NCBI RefSeq assembly: GCF_037055355.1
Contig: NZ_CP146350.1
Location: 8,765,001-8,829,000 of the forward strand
Origin: Streptomyces sp. DG1A-41
GTDB taxonomy: Bacteria; Actinomycetota; Actinomycetes; Streptomycetales; Streptomycetaceae
Direction: 5' to 3'
DNA: 64,000 bases
In this document: piece by piece, positions 55,279 to 63,462 of the stretch
Layout of the letters: each line of letters begins with the position of its first letter
How positions within the stretch are numbered: the stretch's first letter is position 1
Notes under the pieces: model-generated
What the model was told of the DNA's origin: nothing
The model's database searches: none
What the model saw: only the letters and a program-made list of their open reading frames with translations
Translations under genes and position numbers: made by a program

Positions 55279-56225
55279 TCAGCCAGCCTCCGGCTTGTCA
55301 TCGTCGACGATCTCGGCGTCCACCACATCATCGTCGGACGAGCCGCCGGCCGCACCACCGCCCGCGGTCGCCCCGGCCGCACCCGTCGGCTGCTCGGCCC
55401 TCGACTTCTCGTACAGCGCCGTGCCGATCCTCTGCGCGGCCTGTGCCGACGGTCGATCGCCTGCCGAATCGCCGCGGTGTCCTCTCCCTTCAGCTTCTCC
55501 TTCAGCTCTGCCAGTGCCGTCTCCGTCTCGCTCCTCGCATCCGCCGGGATCTTGTCCGCGTTGTCCTGGATGAGCTTCTCGGTCGAGTACACGAGCTGCT
55601 CGCCCTGGTTGCGGGCCTCCGCCGCCTCGCGCCGCCGACGGTCCTCCTCGGCGTGCTGCTCGGCCTCGCGGACCATGCGGTCGATGTCGTCCTCGGGCAG
55701 CGCCGAGCCGCCGGTGACGGTCATCTTCTGCTCGCGGCCGGTCGCCAGGTCCTTGGCGGAGACGTGCATGATGCCGTTGGCGTCGATGTCGAAGGCCACC
55801 TCGATCTGCGGCACGCCGCGCGGCGCCGGGGCGATGCCGGTCAGCTCGAACATGCCGAGCTTCTTGTTGTACGCGGCGATCTCCCGTTCGCCCTGGTAGA
55901 CCTGCACGGTCAACGACGGCTGGTTGTCCTCGGCCGTGGTGAAGATCTCCGCACGCCGGGTGGGGATGGTGGTGTTGCGTTCGATGAGCTTGGTCATGAT
56001 GCCGCCCTTGGTCTCGATGCCCAGGGACAGCGGGGACGGGTCACGCAGCGCCTCGTAGGCCTCCCGCACCTTGCCGAACCGTGCGCCGCTGGCCGCGTCG
56101 ACACGGGTGTCGGGGCGCAGCTCGCGCACCCGGGCGCGGAACGCGGAGGTGATCAGCTCGGCCGTCGCCGAGGGCTCCACCCCCAGCACCGCATACAGGT
56201 CCGCTCCCTGGGCCCGCGTCCGCAT
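55279..56225 (-). pseudogene. J-domain / DnaK substrate-binding-domain chimera (DnaK ATPase domain missing), frameshifted
   Basis: Residues 8-63 are a DnaJ J-domain ([33 protein letters not shown]) whose HPD motif reads RPD (37-39). It is fused in frame at about 64 to the DnaK substrate-binding domain: [80 protein letters not shown], and the lid helices [20 protein letters not shown]. The roughly 390-residue DnaK nucleotide-binding domain is absent. Near 55450 the frame shifts (one G lost from CCGG); the normal tail [20 protein letters not shown] ... [18 protein letters not shown] follows in the next frame to 55279. ATG 56225 follows AGGAGG. Confidence 0.85.
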
Positions 56226-56283
56226 CCCGGCCACCTCCTCGCCCCTGCGAGCTGCGCTTTCATCTCTACTTACTCATAGTCCT

Positions 56284-56313
56284 GAAATAAAAGTTGAGTC
56301 GACCCTTGTCAAG
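56284..56313 (-). promoter_or_regulatory. HAIR-like HspR site overlapping a sigma-A-type promoter
   Basis: Leftward reading: -35 TTGACA (56312-56307), 17-bp spacer, -10 TATTTC (56289-56284). Overlapping it, CTTGACA-N7-ACTCAAC (56313-56293) matches the HspR inverted repeat CTTGAGT-N7-ACTCAAG at 11 of 14 arm positions with the correct spacer. It lies about 70 bp before the chimera start, so heat-shock control by HspR encoded elsewhere is likely. Confidence 0.65.
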
Positions 56314-56430
56314 CCAGCCCAGGCGTCGACTCACCACATGGTGTGATCTATGGCAGCCAGCGAAACCGACGATCCCCCACCCTGAGCTGCACAACGGACG
56401 GGGGAAAGCGGCTCCTCATGGGCGATTCAC

Positions 56431-56568
56431 GTGCACGTGCGACTCAGCCAGGGGCTGAGCGTCTCCAAAGAAGGAGAACTGATCGAGCACTCCCGCTGCC
56501 GCTGCGGGGCCACCTGGGCCAAGGTGTTCGACGCCGACGGCGGCCAGCCGGAACAGCCGTCCCGGTAG
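56431..56568 (+). CDS. small CxC protein, hypothetical
   Basis: A 45-codon frame: GTG start, VHVRLSQGLSVSKEGELIEH, then SRCRCGATWAKVFDADGGQP and a short end. The CxC pair, acidic tail and regular codon bias suggest a real small protein, possibly metal-binding, found between the heat-shock promoter and hsp20. A second GTG two codons in is equally possible. No partner gene identified. Confidence 0.45.
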   Translation: MHVRLSQGLSVSKEGELIEHSRCRCGATWAKVFDADGGQPEQPSR

Positions 56569-56630
56569 CCGCGCACCTGCCCACCGGGTGCCTCGCCGCG
56601 AGCGGGCCATCGGACTCCTCGCGGACGGCG

Positions 56631-56661
56631 CCAGGGCCCCGGACCGGAGCCCGGGGCCTGG
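56631..56661. terminator. hairpin between the CxC gene and hsp20
   Basis: CCAGGGCCCCGG and CCCGGGGCCTGG form an imperfect stem across a short loop, 63 bp after the small gene and 18 bp beyond the hsp20 stop; could serve both convergent genes. Confidence 0.45.
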
Positions 56662-56678
56662 ACAGCCCGGCTGATCCG

Positions 56679-57010
56679 TCAGCCGTTGCGCTCCTTGCGG
56701 TCGCCGCCGCTGACGGCGATCTTGCGGGGCTTGGCCTGCTCGGAGATCGGGATCCGCAGCTTCAGCACGCCCGCGTCGTGGGAGGCTCCGATCTTCTCGG
56801 TGTCGAGTGTCTCGCCGAGGAACAGCTGCCGGCTGAACGTCCCCGCGGGACGCTCGGTGATCACCGTGTCGGTGTCGTCGCCGTACGTCGGCTTGCGTTC
56901 GGCCTTCACCGTCAGGACGTTGCGCTCGACATCGAGGTCGATGACTCCGGGGTCACGCCCGGCAGGTCCAGCTCCACGAAGTGCGCGCGGTGGGCCTGTA
57001 TGTGGACCCT
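56679..57010 (-). pseudogene. Hsp20 small heat-shock protein, 5'-truncated and frameshifted
   Basis: The alpha-crystallin domain is clear: GVIDLDVERNVLTVKAERKP, VITERPAGTFSRQLFLGETL, EKIGASHDAGVLKLRIPISE, QAKPRKIAVSGGDRK. The segment before it (HFVELDLPGV) is one frame away; restoring a G in GTGAC (to GTGGAC, giving the usual LPGVDPGVIDLDVE) joins them. Further upstream the normal N-terminal 40 or so residues are not found; the sequence becomes that of the divergent membrane protein gene. So at least a 5' deletion is real even if the frameshift is an error. Confidence 0.8.
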
Positions 57011-57127
57011 GTGATGGCTGTCTTCCCGCGACGCTGGCCGCCACTGCCGAACGTGTGGTTCTGCGGGAAAGGCGGAGAGTCGGCGTGGAGGACCGCATGC
57101 CTGCTCCACAGCATGGTCGGCGTGTAC

Positions 57128-58501
57128 ATGTCCCATGCCACATCCCAAATGCCTGACTCCGCTGAAGCCCGGCTGCCCCGAGCGGCCCGTCAGGCAGGGG
57201 CGCTTTCGCGCGGTCGAGGTGCTGCCCGGCGACGCCTGATGGGCCGTCGCACGGCCGACGCTCTCTCGGCCGTCGTCATCGTTGTCTTCGCCTGCCTCCA
57301 AGTGCCCGCCCACCACAATTGGGGGCTGTCCAACGACTCTTACCGCTACGCCCGGCACAGCATGCAGATCCTCGGCGAGCCTCGCGACGTAGCTCAGCGG
57401 GAGGCGACAAAGGCGTATTGCTCCCTCGAGGCCGAGCAGCGCGAGCACCTGCGGCAACTTCGTCCCGGCGGGATGCCAAGCCCTGCCCGCCGAGTCGCAC
57501 AAACGCGGTCCTGTCAGCGTGACAATGCAAATGGCCTTGGCCCAAGGGACCCCCGATACGAACGTATCTTCGACACTCGACCCGGATACCCCTTGCTCAC
57601 AGCACCGGCTATCGGCTGGTTCGGCATCACACGCGGCATGTGGCTGACCAGTCTGGTGATCACCGCAGGCACATCGCTCCTGGTGGTAGTGCTGCTTCGC
57701 CAGGCGAGAGCCTCTCTGTTCGCCGCCCTCACCGGACAGGTGCTCTTTCTCTGCAGTCGCCCGGCCTGGTGGTCCATGCGGCCACTGGCCGAGGGAGCGA
57801 TCACGGCAGGGGTGCTGGCCGCCCTCCTGGGAGCGTGGTGGCTGTTGCAAGGACGCAGCCGACCGGGCGTTGTCCTCCTGTGCGCTGCTCTTGGCACCAC
57901 CGCCCTGGTCAAGTACTCCACGGCACTCGTCCTCGCGGTATCTCTGGTTGCCGCAGCCGCCTGCCTGTGCCTCATCCGAAGGAACGCAGGGGATGGAACA
58001 TCTCGCGGCCGCGCCGCCCTGCTCGGTGGTCTGAGCGCAGCGGCCGCCATAGGAATCATCGCAGCGATGAAAGCGCTGCGACTTCCTGGTGCCTCGGAAA
58101 CCCTGCAGGAGATCTTCACCCACCACTTCCGTACTCCGCCCGTTGACGACCCCTTGTCGCAACTCCTGCGGTTGAATGTCAGCTACTGGGTCCAGTGGGC
58201 GAGTGACCAAGCCGCTGAGCCGTTGTTCGTGCTTCTGCTCGGACTGGGCTGCTGGGGCTTCCTGCGGTGTTCGCCGGTGCTCGGCGTGCTCTCTCTGGCC
58301 GCCGGTATGGTGGGACTCGCCACCGCCGCGGCGCACCCGACCGCCAGTCAGGGAGACCGCTTGTGGCTCCTGATGTGGATGCCGGCGCTGTTGGGCACGC
58401 CTCTCGCGGTCGACCTGCTGCGTTCCCGGCTGCGGGAAGCGGGTTCAGCCCACCCACAACAGCTGGACGATGCGGTGAAGGCCCACTCGGTAAACGGGTG
58501 A
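57128..58501 (+). CDS. polytopic membrane protein, possible GT-C-type glycosyltransferase
   Basis: A 457-aa protein with about nine TM helices. After a basic N-terminal tail comes TM1 (ALSAVVIVVFACLQVPAHHN), an external loop with WGLSNDSYRYARHSMQILGE and RYERIFDTRPGYPLLTAPAI, then successive TMs (GMWLTSLVITAGTSLLVVVL, RPLAEGAITAGVLAALLGAW, LLCAALGTTALVKYSTALVL). The loop after TM1 with an acidic residue (NDS.R.YA) and the fold resemble GT-C/RgtA-type lipid-sugar transferases, though not proven. Less GC-biased than its neighbours. The start is uncertain: ATG 57128 or 57239; neither has a good ribosome site. Confidence 0.65.
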   Translation: MSHATSQMPDSAEARLPRAARQAGALSRGRGAARRRLMGRRTADALSAVVIVVFACLQVPAHHNWGLSNDSYRYARHSMQILGEPRDVAQREATKAYCSLEAEQREHLRQLRPGGMPSPARRVAQTRSCQRDNANGLGPRDPRYERIFDTRPGYPLLTAPAIGWFGITRGMWLTSLVITAGTSLLVVVLLRQARASLFAALTGQVLFLCSRPAWWSMRPLAEGAITAGVLAALLGAWWLLQGRSRPGVVLLCAALGTTALVKYSTALVLAVSLVAAAACLCLIRRNAGDGTSRGRAALLGGLSAAAAIGIIAAMKALRLPGASETLQEIFTHHFRTPPVDDPLSQLLRLNVSYWVQWASDQAAEPLFVLLLGLGCWGFLRCSPVLGVLSLAAGMVGLATAAAHPTASQGDRLWLLMWMPALLGTPLAVDLLRSRLREAGSAHPQQLDDAVKAHSVNG

Positions 58502-58710
58502 AGCCTGCCGGCAGTCGAAGATCGCCATGGTCGGTTTCTGCGCGTACTGCTGGAAACATCAGCCGTCTCATCGCGCGGATCACCGAGGGCAAGGCCGGCA
58601 CAGCCCGTGCGGACGCCGTTTACCCGCCCACCACGACCAGCGCCCACTCTGCTGTCGGGTCGCCAACCGGCTACCCGACGGCGGAGTAGGCGCCACACAG
58701 CTCCGGGGAA

Positions 58711-59694
58711 TCATCCGGACAGGAGCAGCTCCGTCCAGTCCCCGGCCACCCGCTCCAGGGAGAAGAACTCGTGCACCTGCGTGCGGGCCAGCTCCCCGGC
58801 CGACCGCCATTCGTCCGGCCCCAGATCGGCGATGGCGTCCGCCATCGCCTCCGGGGTCTCATGGATCCACCGCCGGTCGTAGATCTCGTCCGCACCCTCC
58901 CAGGGCAGCAGGGCCGGTACCGCACGGGAGGCCATGCCTTCCGCCGTGGCGAGGTGGAAGCTCTCTAGGTCGCTGGTGGACAGCACATGCCCGATGCGGC
59001 GCAGCCAGCCCGGTACGTCCGGCCCGAAGGTGTCGAAGACGACGGCCCCCTCGAGCAGCGGCGAGGTTTGGACGCGGCGCAGCACGGCGTCGTAGTGCGC
59101 ACGCTCCTCGGGCTTGTTCCAGATCCACCAGTACTCCCACGGGGGCCTGGACTTGACCGACAGGTGCCAGCGCCGGTCGCGGGCGCGCAGCTTCTCCAGG
59201 ACGTCGAGGCCGAGGTCGAGGCGTTTGAGGCTGGGCACAATGCCGATCATGCCGAGGCGGAAGTCGGCGCCGGGCACCTTGGGGCGGTCGAGTTGCGCGG
59301 TGTCGACCCAGTTCGGGATGACCATGATCTTCGACTCCGGCCAGCCGGTGTGCTCGCGGGTGCGACGGGCGTAGCACGGGCTGACGCACACCACCCGGTC
59401 GACCGCGTCGATGTCGACCTGCCGCGGCCACGGGCCGGTCAGCTCGAAGCGATGCAGGCGTACTACGAGGCGGCTGCCGCGCCGCTTGTGGCGGCTGTAC
59501 CAGACGGCGGCCGGTCCACACCACTCAACGAACACCACGTCGGCCCAGTCGGCGAGTTCCCTGCTCGCGGCCGGATCGTGGCGGGCGAGCGCAGGCCACA
59601 CGTCGACGCGTACGTCGAGGCCGGGCAGTGCGCGGAGGTGGTCGAGCAGCCGGGTGAGGAACTTCAGGTCGTGGCCGGCGACACCGAGTCGCAC
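58711..59694 (-). CDS. glycosyltransferase, GT4-like (GT-B fold)
   Basis: A 327-aa protein. N-terminal half: RLGVAGHDLKFLTRLLDHLR, LADWADVVFVEWCGPAAVWY, RLHRFELTGPWPRQVDIDAV, VVCVSPCYARRTREHTG, IPNWVDTAQLDRPKV. C-terminal nucleotide-sugar domain: RLGMIGIVPSLKRLDLGLDV, VVFDTFGPDVPGWLRRIGHV, LSTSDLESFHLATAEGMASR (the E(x7)E region of GT4). The GTG at 59694 was chosen because a repeat element sits just upstream; it overlaps the end of the preceding glycosyltransferase gene by 31 bp. Last gene of the glycan operon. Confidence 0.82.
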   Translation of the reverse strand: MRLGVAGHDLKFLTRLLDHLRALPGLDVRVDVWPALARHDPAASRELADWADVVFVEWCGPAAVWYSRHKRRGSRLVVRLHRFELTGPWPRQVDIDAVDRVVCVSPCYARRTREHTGWPESKIMVIPNWVDTAQLDRPKVPGADFRLGMIGIVPSLKRLDLGLDVLEKLRARDRRWHLSVKSRPPWEYWWIWNKPEERAHYDAVLRRVQTSPLLEGAVVFDTFGPDVPGWLRRIGHVLSTSDLESFHLATAEGMASRAVPALLPWEGADEIYDRRWIHETPEAMADAIADLGPDEWRSAGELARTQVHEFFSLERVAGDWTELLLSG

Positions 59695-60971
59695 CGGCCG
59701 TTGCCGTGCGACGACGGCAGGTGATGCAGGTCCCCCCTGCCCAGGGGGGTTCCCCCGCTCGAGCGAAGCCGAGAGCGGGGAGAAGCCGAGAGCTTGGGGA
59801 AGGACGGAAAGACGCGGTCGAGGTCCGCCCGCCACCGGTCCGCCGCGGCCTGAAGGGTGTGCCGCCCGGCGGCCTTCCGGCAGCGTTCGGCCGCCAGCCG
59901 CCGGGCCTCGGGCTCGCGCACAGCGAGCGCGACGGCTTCGGCGGCGTCGTCGAGCGCGGCGCCCCCGGGCACGTACAGCGGGTAGTCGCCGCCGAGCAGC
60001 GTCTCGTGCGCGGGCGTGCGGTTGAGGACGACGGGCAGACCGAGTACCCCGAACTCCAATACCTTCGTGGAGAGTTCGAGGCTGGCATCAAGGATCGGAT
60101 CCCTCCAGCCGAGGCCGAGGTCGCAGTCAGCGGCGATGCGCATAGCCTCCTCGCGGGGCTGGCCGCCGTGGTGGTGGACGCCGGGTGCGGAGCGCAGCGC
60201 CTGGGCCATCTCGGCCTTGAACTCCGGACGGGCCCGGTCGTCGTGGATCTTGTCGCCAACCGTGTGGAGTTCGGCACGGATGTTCCGTTCACTGAGCAAC
60301 GACGGCAGGCGCGTCATGGGCAACGTGTTCCAACGCGGCGCGAATTTGCCCGTGTAGACGAGCCGCACCGGGTCGTGCGGACTGTAGCGCTCCGGCAGGG
60401 GGAAGCCGGGGACAGGCACGGCGGGCGGGCTGAGCACGCTCTTGCCGCAGGCCTCCGGCACCCATGCTTCCAGGAAGCAGCGCAGCTCCTCGGTCTGGCA
60501 GAGGATTCGGCGGCAGGCCGCGGCGGCACGGGCAAGGTCCGTGCGGGCCGCCTCGGTCATCTCGGCGGCCGACTGCGGGACGTCGGTTAGATAGGCCCAG
60601 ATGCGCCCGTCGAAGGCGCCGTCGGCGACCACACGAGTGACCACTCTCAGCCCACGCAGCACCAGGAGGTCGCAGGGCTCGTCACGGTCCAGCCGTGCGA
60701 GCAGTTGCGAGGCCTGCACGGGCGAGAGTGAGGAACGCGCCCCCTGCGTTGGCAGCAGCCGCTCCTCGTAGGGGCGCACCACGGTGACGCCGGGCAGCCC
60801 CGCCAGCGGTTCGATCAGCCGCTCGGTGCGGACGGGGGACTTGAGCAGGAGCCGGGTGTGGCAGCCCGCCAGCGACAGCGCCTGCACCGTCGACTGGGCC
60901 CACACGGCGGAGCCGTCGATGACGTTGAGGTCGACGTCGCCGTAGACGAGCGCCTTGAGCGTGCGGTTCAC
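59664..60971 (-). CDS. glycosyltransferase, GT4-like, with repeat-derived C-terminal tail
   Basis: A 435-aa protein. VNRTLKALVYGDVDLNVIDG, SAVWAQSTVQALSLAGCHTR, TVVRPYEERLLPTQG, AAAACRRILCQTEELRCFLE, PVRLVYTGKFAPRWNT (start of the C-terminal nucleotide-sugar domain), DCDLGLGWRDPILDASLELS and STKVLEFGVLGLPVVLNRTP (acceptor-phosphate region with the E motif). The normal protein probably ends near RVFPSF; from there the frame runs through a repeated hairpin element, adding about 44 residues. GTG 60971 follows AAGGAGAACGC and overlaps the upstream stop (GTGA). Confidence 0.85.
   Translation of the reverse strand: MNRTLKALVYGDVDLNVIDGSAVWAQSTVQALSLAGCHTRLLLKSPVRTERLIEPLAGLPGVTVVRPYEERLLPTQGARSSLSPVQASQLLARLDRDEPCDLLVLRGLRVVTRVVADGAFDGRIWAYLTDVPQSAAEMTEAARTDLARAAAACRRILCQTEELRCFLEAWVPEACGKSVLSPPAVPVPGFPLPERYSPHDPVRLVYTGKFAPRWNTLPMTRLPSLLSERNIRAELHTVGDKIHDDRARPEFKAEMAQALRSAPGVHHHGGQPREEAMRIAADCDLGLGWRDPILDASLELSTKVLEFGVLGLPVVLNRTPAHETLLGGDYPLYVPGGAALDDAAEAVALAVREPEARRLAAERCRKAAGRHTLQAAADRWRADLDRVFPSFPKLSASPRSRLRSSGGTPLGRGDLHHLPSSHGNGRCDSVSPATT
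59731..59800. repeat. Streptomyces-type small interspersed palindromic element
   Basis: Two stems in tandem: CCCCCCTG-CC-CAGGGGGG (59732-59749) and CCCCGCTC...GAGCGGGG with the GAGCGAAGCCGAGAGC core, followed by a partial second GAAGCCGAGAGCTTGGGG. This GCTTCGCTCGAGCGGGGG-like unit is a short intergenic repeat often seen in Streptomyces genomes. Here it lies at a gene junction and is read as protein in both flanking frames. Confidence 0.7.
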
Positions 60972-62785
60972 GCGTTCTCCTTCCCGGTTACGGCGAACAG
61001 CCGGTATCCCTCGCGTGACCAGGTGTCCGCAGACGTGCCGGCCAGGAACAGGGACCGGCGGACGAGGACCGGCCGAAGTTCCGGTACGAAGGCGTAGTCG
61101 TCGTCGGCCGGCGTGTGGCCCACAGCGTCCGCTCCCGAGTACTCCTGGGCGCACATCAGGTCGAGCAGCAGGGTGTCCGGGCGGTCCTCGGACAGGTCGG
61201 TCCAGTCGGCGACCCACGGGGCGGTGGGTTCATCGGCGTGGACGGCGACGCCCGCGGCGGTGAGTTCGTCGAGCGCGGGTAGCCCCTGGACGGGCACGAC
61301 CACCTCGGCCGGCCGGTGCAGCTGGCCGAGTACCTGGCCGGTGAGGCGGGCGACGTCGGTCTCGTCCCGGGGCGCGGCCAGGACGGCGACGCGGCGCCCG
61401 TCCAGCGGATCGGGGGCTCCGGTCAGCCGGGCGAGCCGCGCCAGCCGTACACGGGTGCTGTCCTGTTGGAACGCCTCCCACAGCCGTGCTCTGCCATCCG
61501 CGACGGGGTCCAGACGGGACAGCCGTACACCGGTATCGCCATCGACGACGGCGTCCCAGGCGAGGTGGGCGAGCCCCGGTGCGCCTGTCACCGGGGCGTC
61601 CCGCCACAGCACCGCCTTGCGCCCCGAGGCTCTGGTCCGGCCGATGAGCTCGGCCATACAGCGGTCGAGGTCGGGGACCAGTCCGGTGCCCACGAGCGAC
61701 CACGGGCCGGCGGCATCGCGACAGGCGCTGAGCTGCACGACGAGCGCGTCCGGGTCGGTGCGCTCCAGGAGCAGCCGTCCGTCGTGCGGCAGCAGCCGGT
61801 TGACGACGGCTTCCGTCGCGAAGTCCTCGGCGGTGCTGTCGCTGAGCACACCCGCGATCACCAGTCGGTCGCGGGGCGTGGACGAGACGGCGCGGTGGGC
61901 GAGGTAGAGCCGGCCGTCGGACACGACGGCATCGGGTCCCCGGGCCGGTGGCACCGGACGGGCCGTCGTTCCGTGGCCGCGGCCGCGTCCGCTCCACAGC
62001 CCGTACAACTCTCCCGGTAGCCGTACCATGCCGCGTCCGGGTGACCGGGCCGCCGCGACCAGCGCCCGCCCGACCCGCAGCGCGGTCGAACCCTCCAGCA
62101 TGGCCACCCGCGCCTCCAGTAGCGCGACCCGGTCCCGGGCGCCTCGCAGTGCGGAATCCAGCTGCGCCTTCTCCCGTGTGAGGTCGGTCAGACGCTCGGC
62201 CGTGCCGTCGTCACGGGCGGCGTCCAGGGCACGGGCGGTCTCCTCGACCGTACGCTCCAGGTCGAGCGTGCGGTCACGCAGGGAACGGGAGACGAAGTCG
62301 GCGAGGACGTACTCGTCGGCCATCCGCAGCGCCGTGGCGAAACCGTCCGACGGGACGGCACGGCCGAACCAGTCGTGGAGCGGCAGGAGTTCCTTGGTGC
62401 AGGCGATGGCCGCGCCCGCGTGTAGGTGGGTGTAACCGAGTGCGGAGGCCCGCAGCACCTGGCAGCGGTGGGTCACCAGGTGGTCGAGCAGCCGGTGGTA
62501 GGGCAGGTCGGAGCCACGGTGGCCGAACAGAATCAGGCCTCTGCCTCCAGGGCGCATGCGTTCCAGTACGGTGAGGCAGGCCGCCTCGTCACCGTGCAGC
62601 CGGGGATCGGGACCGTACGACAGCAGCACCAACTGCCCGGGGCCGACGGGCTGTTCGTGGTGGCTCAACTCGACGTCCGGCGGAAGATGGAGATAGCGGT
62701 CCAGGCGCAGACCGCGGTCCGCCGTGGCGTCCACGACGGTGGTGACGCCGTCCAGATGGGGATGGAGCAGATCGATGATGCGCAT
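60968..62785 (-). CDS. methyltransferase-like / coiled-coil / GT2-like multidomain glycan protein
   Basis: A 605-aa protein. Residues 1-150 resemble a degenerate class I methyltransferase fold (MRIIDLLHPHLDGVTTVVDA, LSYGPDPRLHG, LTVLERMRPGGRGLILFGHR). Residues about 180-260 form a coiled coil (DLERTVEETARALDAARDD, LTDLTREKAQLDSALRGARD, RVALLEARVAMLEGS). The C-terminal 330 residues contain RLVIAGVLSDSTAEDFATEA and a GT2-like segment (RRVAVLAAPRDETDVARLTG, PAEVVVPVQGLPALDELTAA). Coiled-coil methyltransferases of this kind act as length-controlling rulers in some polysaccharide systems; that role is an inference. Overlaps both neighbours by a few bases, so tightly coupled. Confidence 0.75.
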   Translation of the reverse strand: MRIIDLLHPHLDGVTTVVDATADRGLRLDRYLHLPPDVELSHHEQPVGPGQLVLLSYGPDPRLHGDEAACLTVLERMRPGGRGLILFGHRGSDLPYHRLLDHLVTHRCQVLRASALGYTHLHAGAAIACTKELLPLHDWFGRAVPSDGFATALRMADEYVLADFVSRSLRDRTLDLERTVEETARALDAARDDGTAERLTDLTREKAQLDSALRGARDRVALLEARVAMLEGSTALRVGRALVAAARSPGRGMVRLPGELYGLWSGRGRGHGTTARPVPPARGPDAVVSDGRLYLAHRAVSSTPRDRLVIAGVLSDSTAEDFATEAVVNRLLPHDGRLLLERTDPDALVVQLSACRDAAGPWSLVGTGLVPDLDRCMAELIGRTRASGRKAVLWRDAPVTGAPGLAHLAWDAVVDGDTGVRLSRLDPVADGRARLWEAFQQDSTRVRLARLARLTGAPDPLDGRRVAVLAAPRDETDVARLTGQVLGQLHRPAEVVVPVQGLPALDELTAAGVAVHADEPTAPWVADWTDLSEDRPDTLLLDLMCAQEYSGADAVGHTPADDDYAFVPELRPVLVRRSLFLAGTSADTWSREGYRLFAVTGKENA

Positions 62786-63462
62786 CAGCGGATCCTCGTG
62801 AAGACGTGGAAGCCGACCGGGTTCTCGCGGAACCCGTAGGGCTTGAACAGGGTGTGGCGCAGGCCTAGGGGTTCGAGTTCCCGGCGGTAGGCGGCTGTCG
62901 GCCGGTGCACGATGTAGTCGCCCAGCGGAGAGCGTTCCTGCCCGTCCTCGTCGGCGATGATCAGTCGGCCGGTCGTCCGCACGAGCGACGCGATGTTGCG
63001 CAGGCCGGCTGACCACTGCGCGTCGTCCATGACGTGGAAGAGGACGTCCACGCACAGCACGACGTCGTACAGCCAGGGGCTGCGCCAGTCGGTGAGCGAG
63101 GCTTCGGCGTAGCGCGGGCCGCCGCCCTCGGTGCGGGCGTGCGCGATGGCCTCGGGGCTGGTGTCGAAGGCGTCGACGCGGTGGCCGCAGCGCGCGAGTG
63201 CCCGGGCGAAGTGACCTTTGCCGCAGCCCGCGTCGAGCACGAACAGCGGGGACGGAGGGGACGACAGGTCGCCGATCAGGGTGAGCAGGGCACCGAGCCG
63301 CAGCGCGTAGAAGATCTCGTTGCCGGGGCGGTCCAGGCCGATGTGCCCGCCGGAGGCGAGGTCGTCACGTTCGCGGTGGCGGGTGTTCCAGTAGGCGCGT
63401 GTGCGGCCATCGGCGGGGGCGTCCGTCGTGGCGAGGGCGTCCGTCGTGGTGGGGTCAGCCAT
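62785..63462 (-). CDS. class I SAM-dependent methyltransferase
   Basis: A 225-aa enzyme. SAM motif I FVLDAGCGKGHFARALARCG, acidic post-motif VDAFDTSPEAIAHART, motif II/III YDVVLCVDVLFHVMDDAQW, LVRTTGRLIIADEDGQERSP. N-terminal DGRTRAYWNTRHRERDDLAS is typical of small-molecule or sugar methyltransferases. ATG 63462 overlaps the natural WecB stop by 8 bp. In the sequence as given the WecB frame runs on into this gene, which would make an artificial fusion. Confidence 0.88.
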   Translation of the reverse strand: MADPTTTDALATTDAPADGRTRAYWNTRHRERDDLASGGHIGLDRPGNEIFYALRLGALLTLIGDLSSPPSPLFVLDAGCGKGHFARALARCGHRVDAFDTSPEAIAHARTEGGGPRYAEASLTDWRSPWLYDVVLCVDVLFHVMDDAQWSAGLRNIASLVRTTGRLIIADEDGQERSPLGDYIVHRPTAAYRRELEPLGLRHTLFKPYGFRENPVGFHVFTRIR

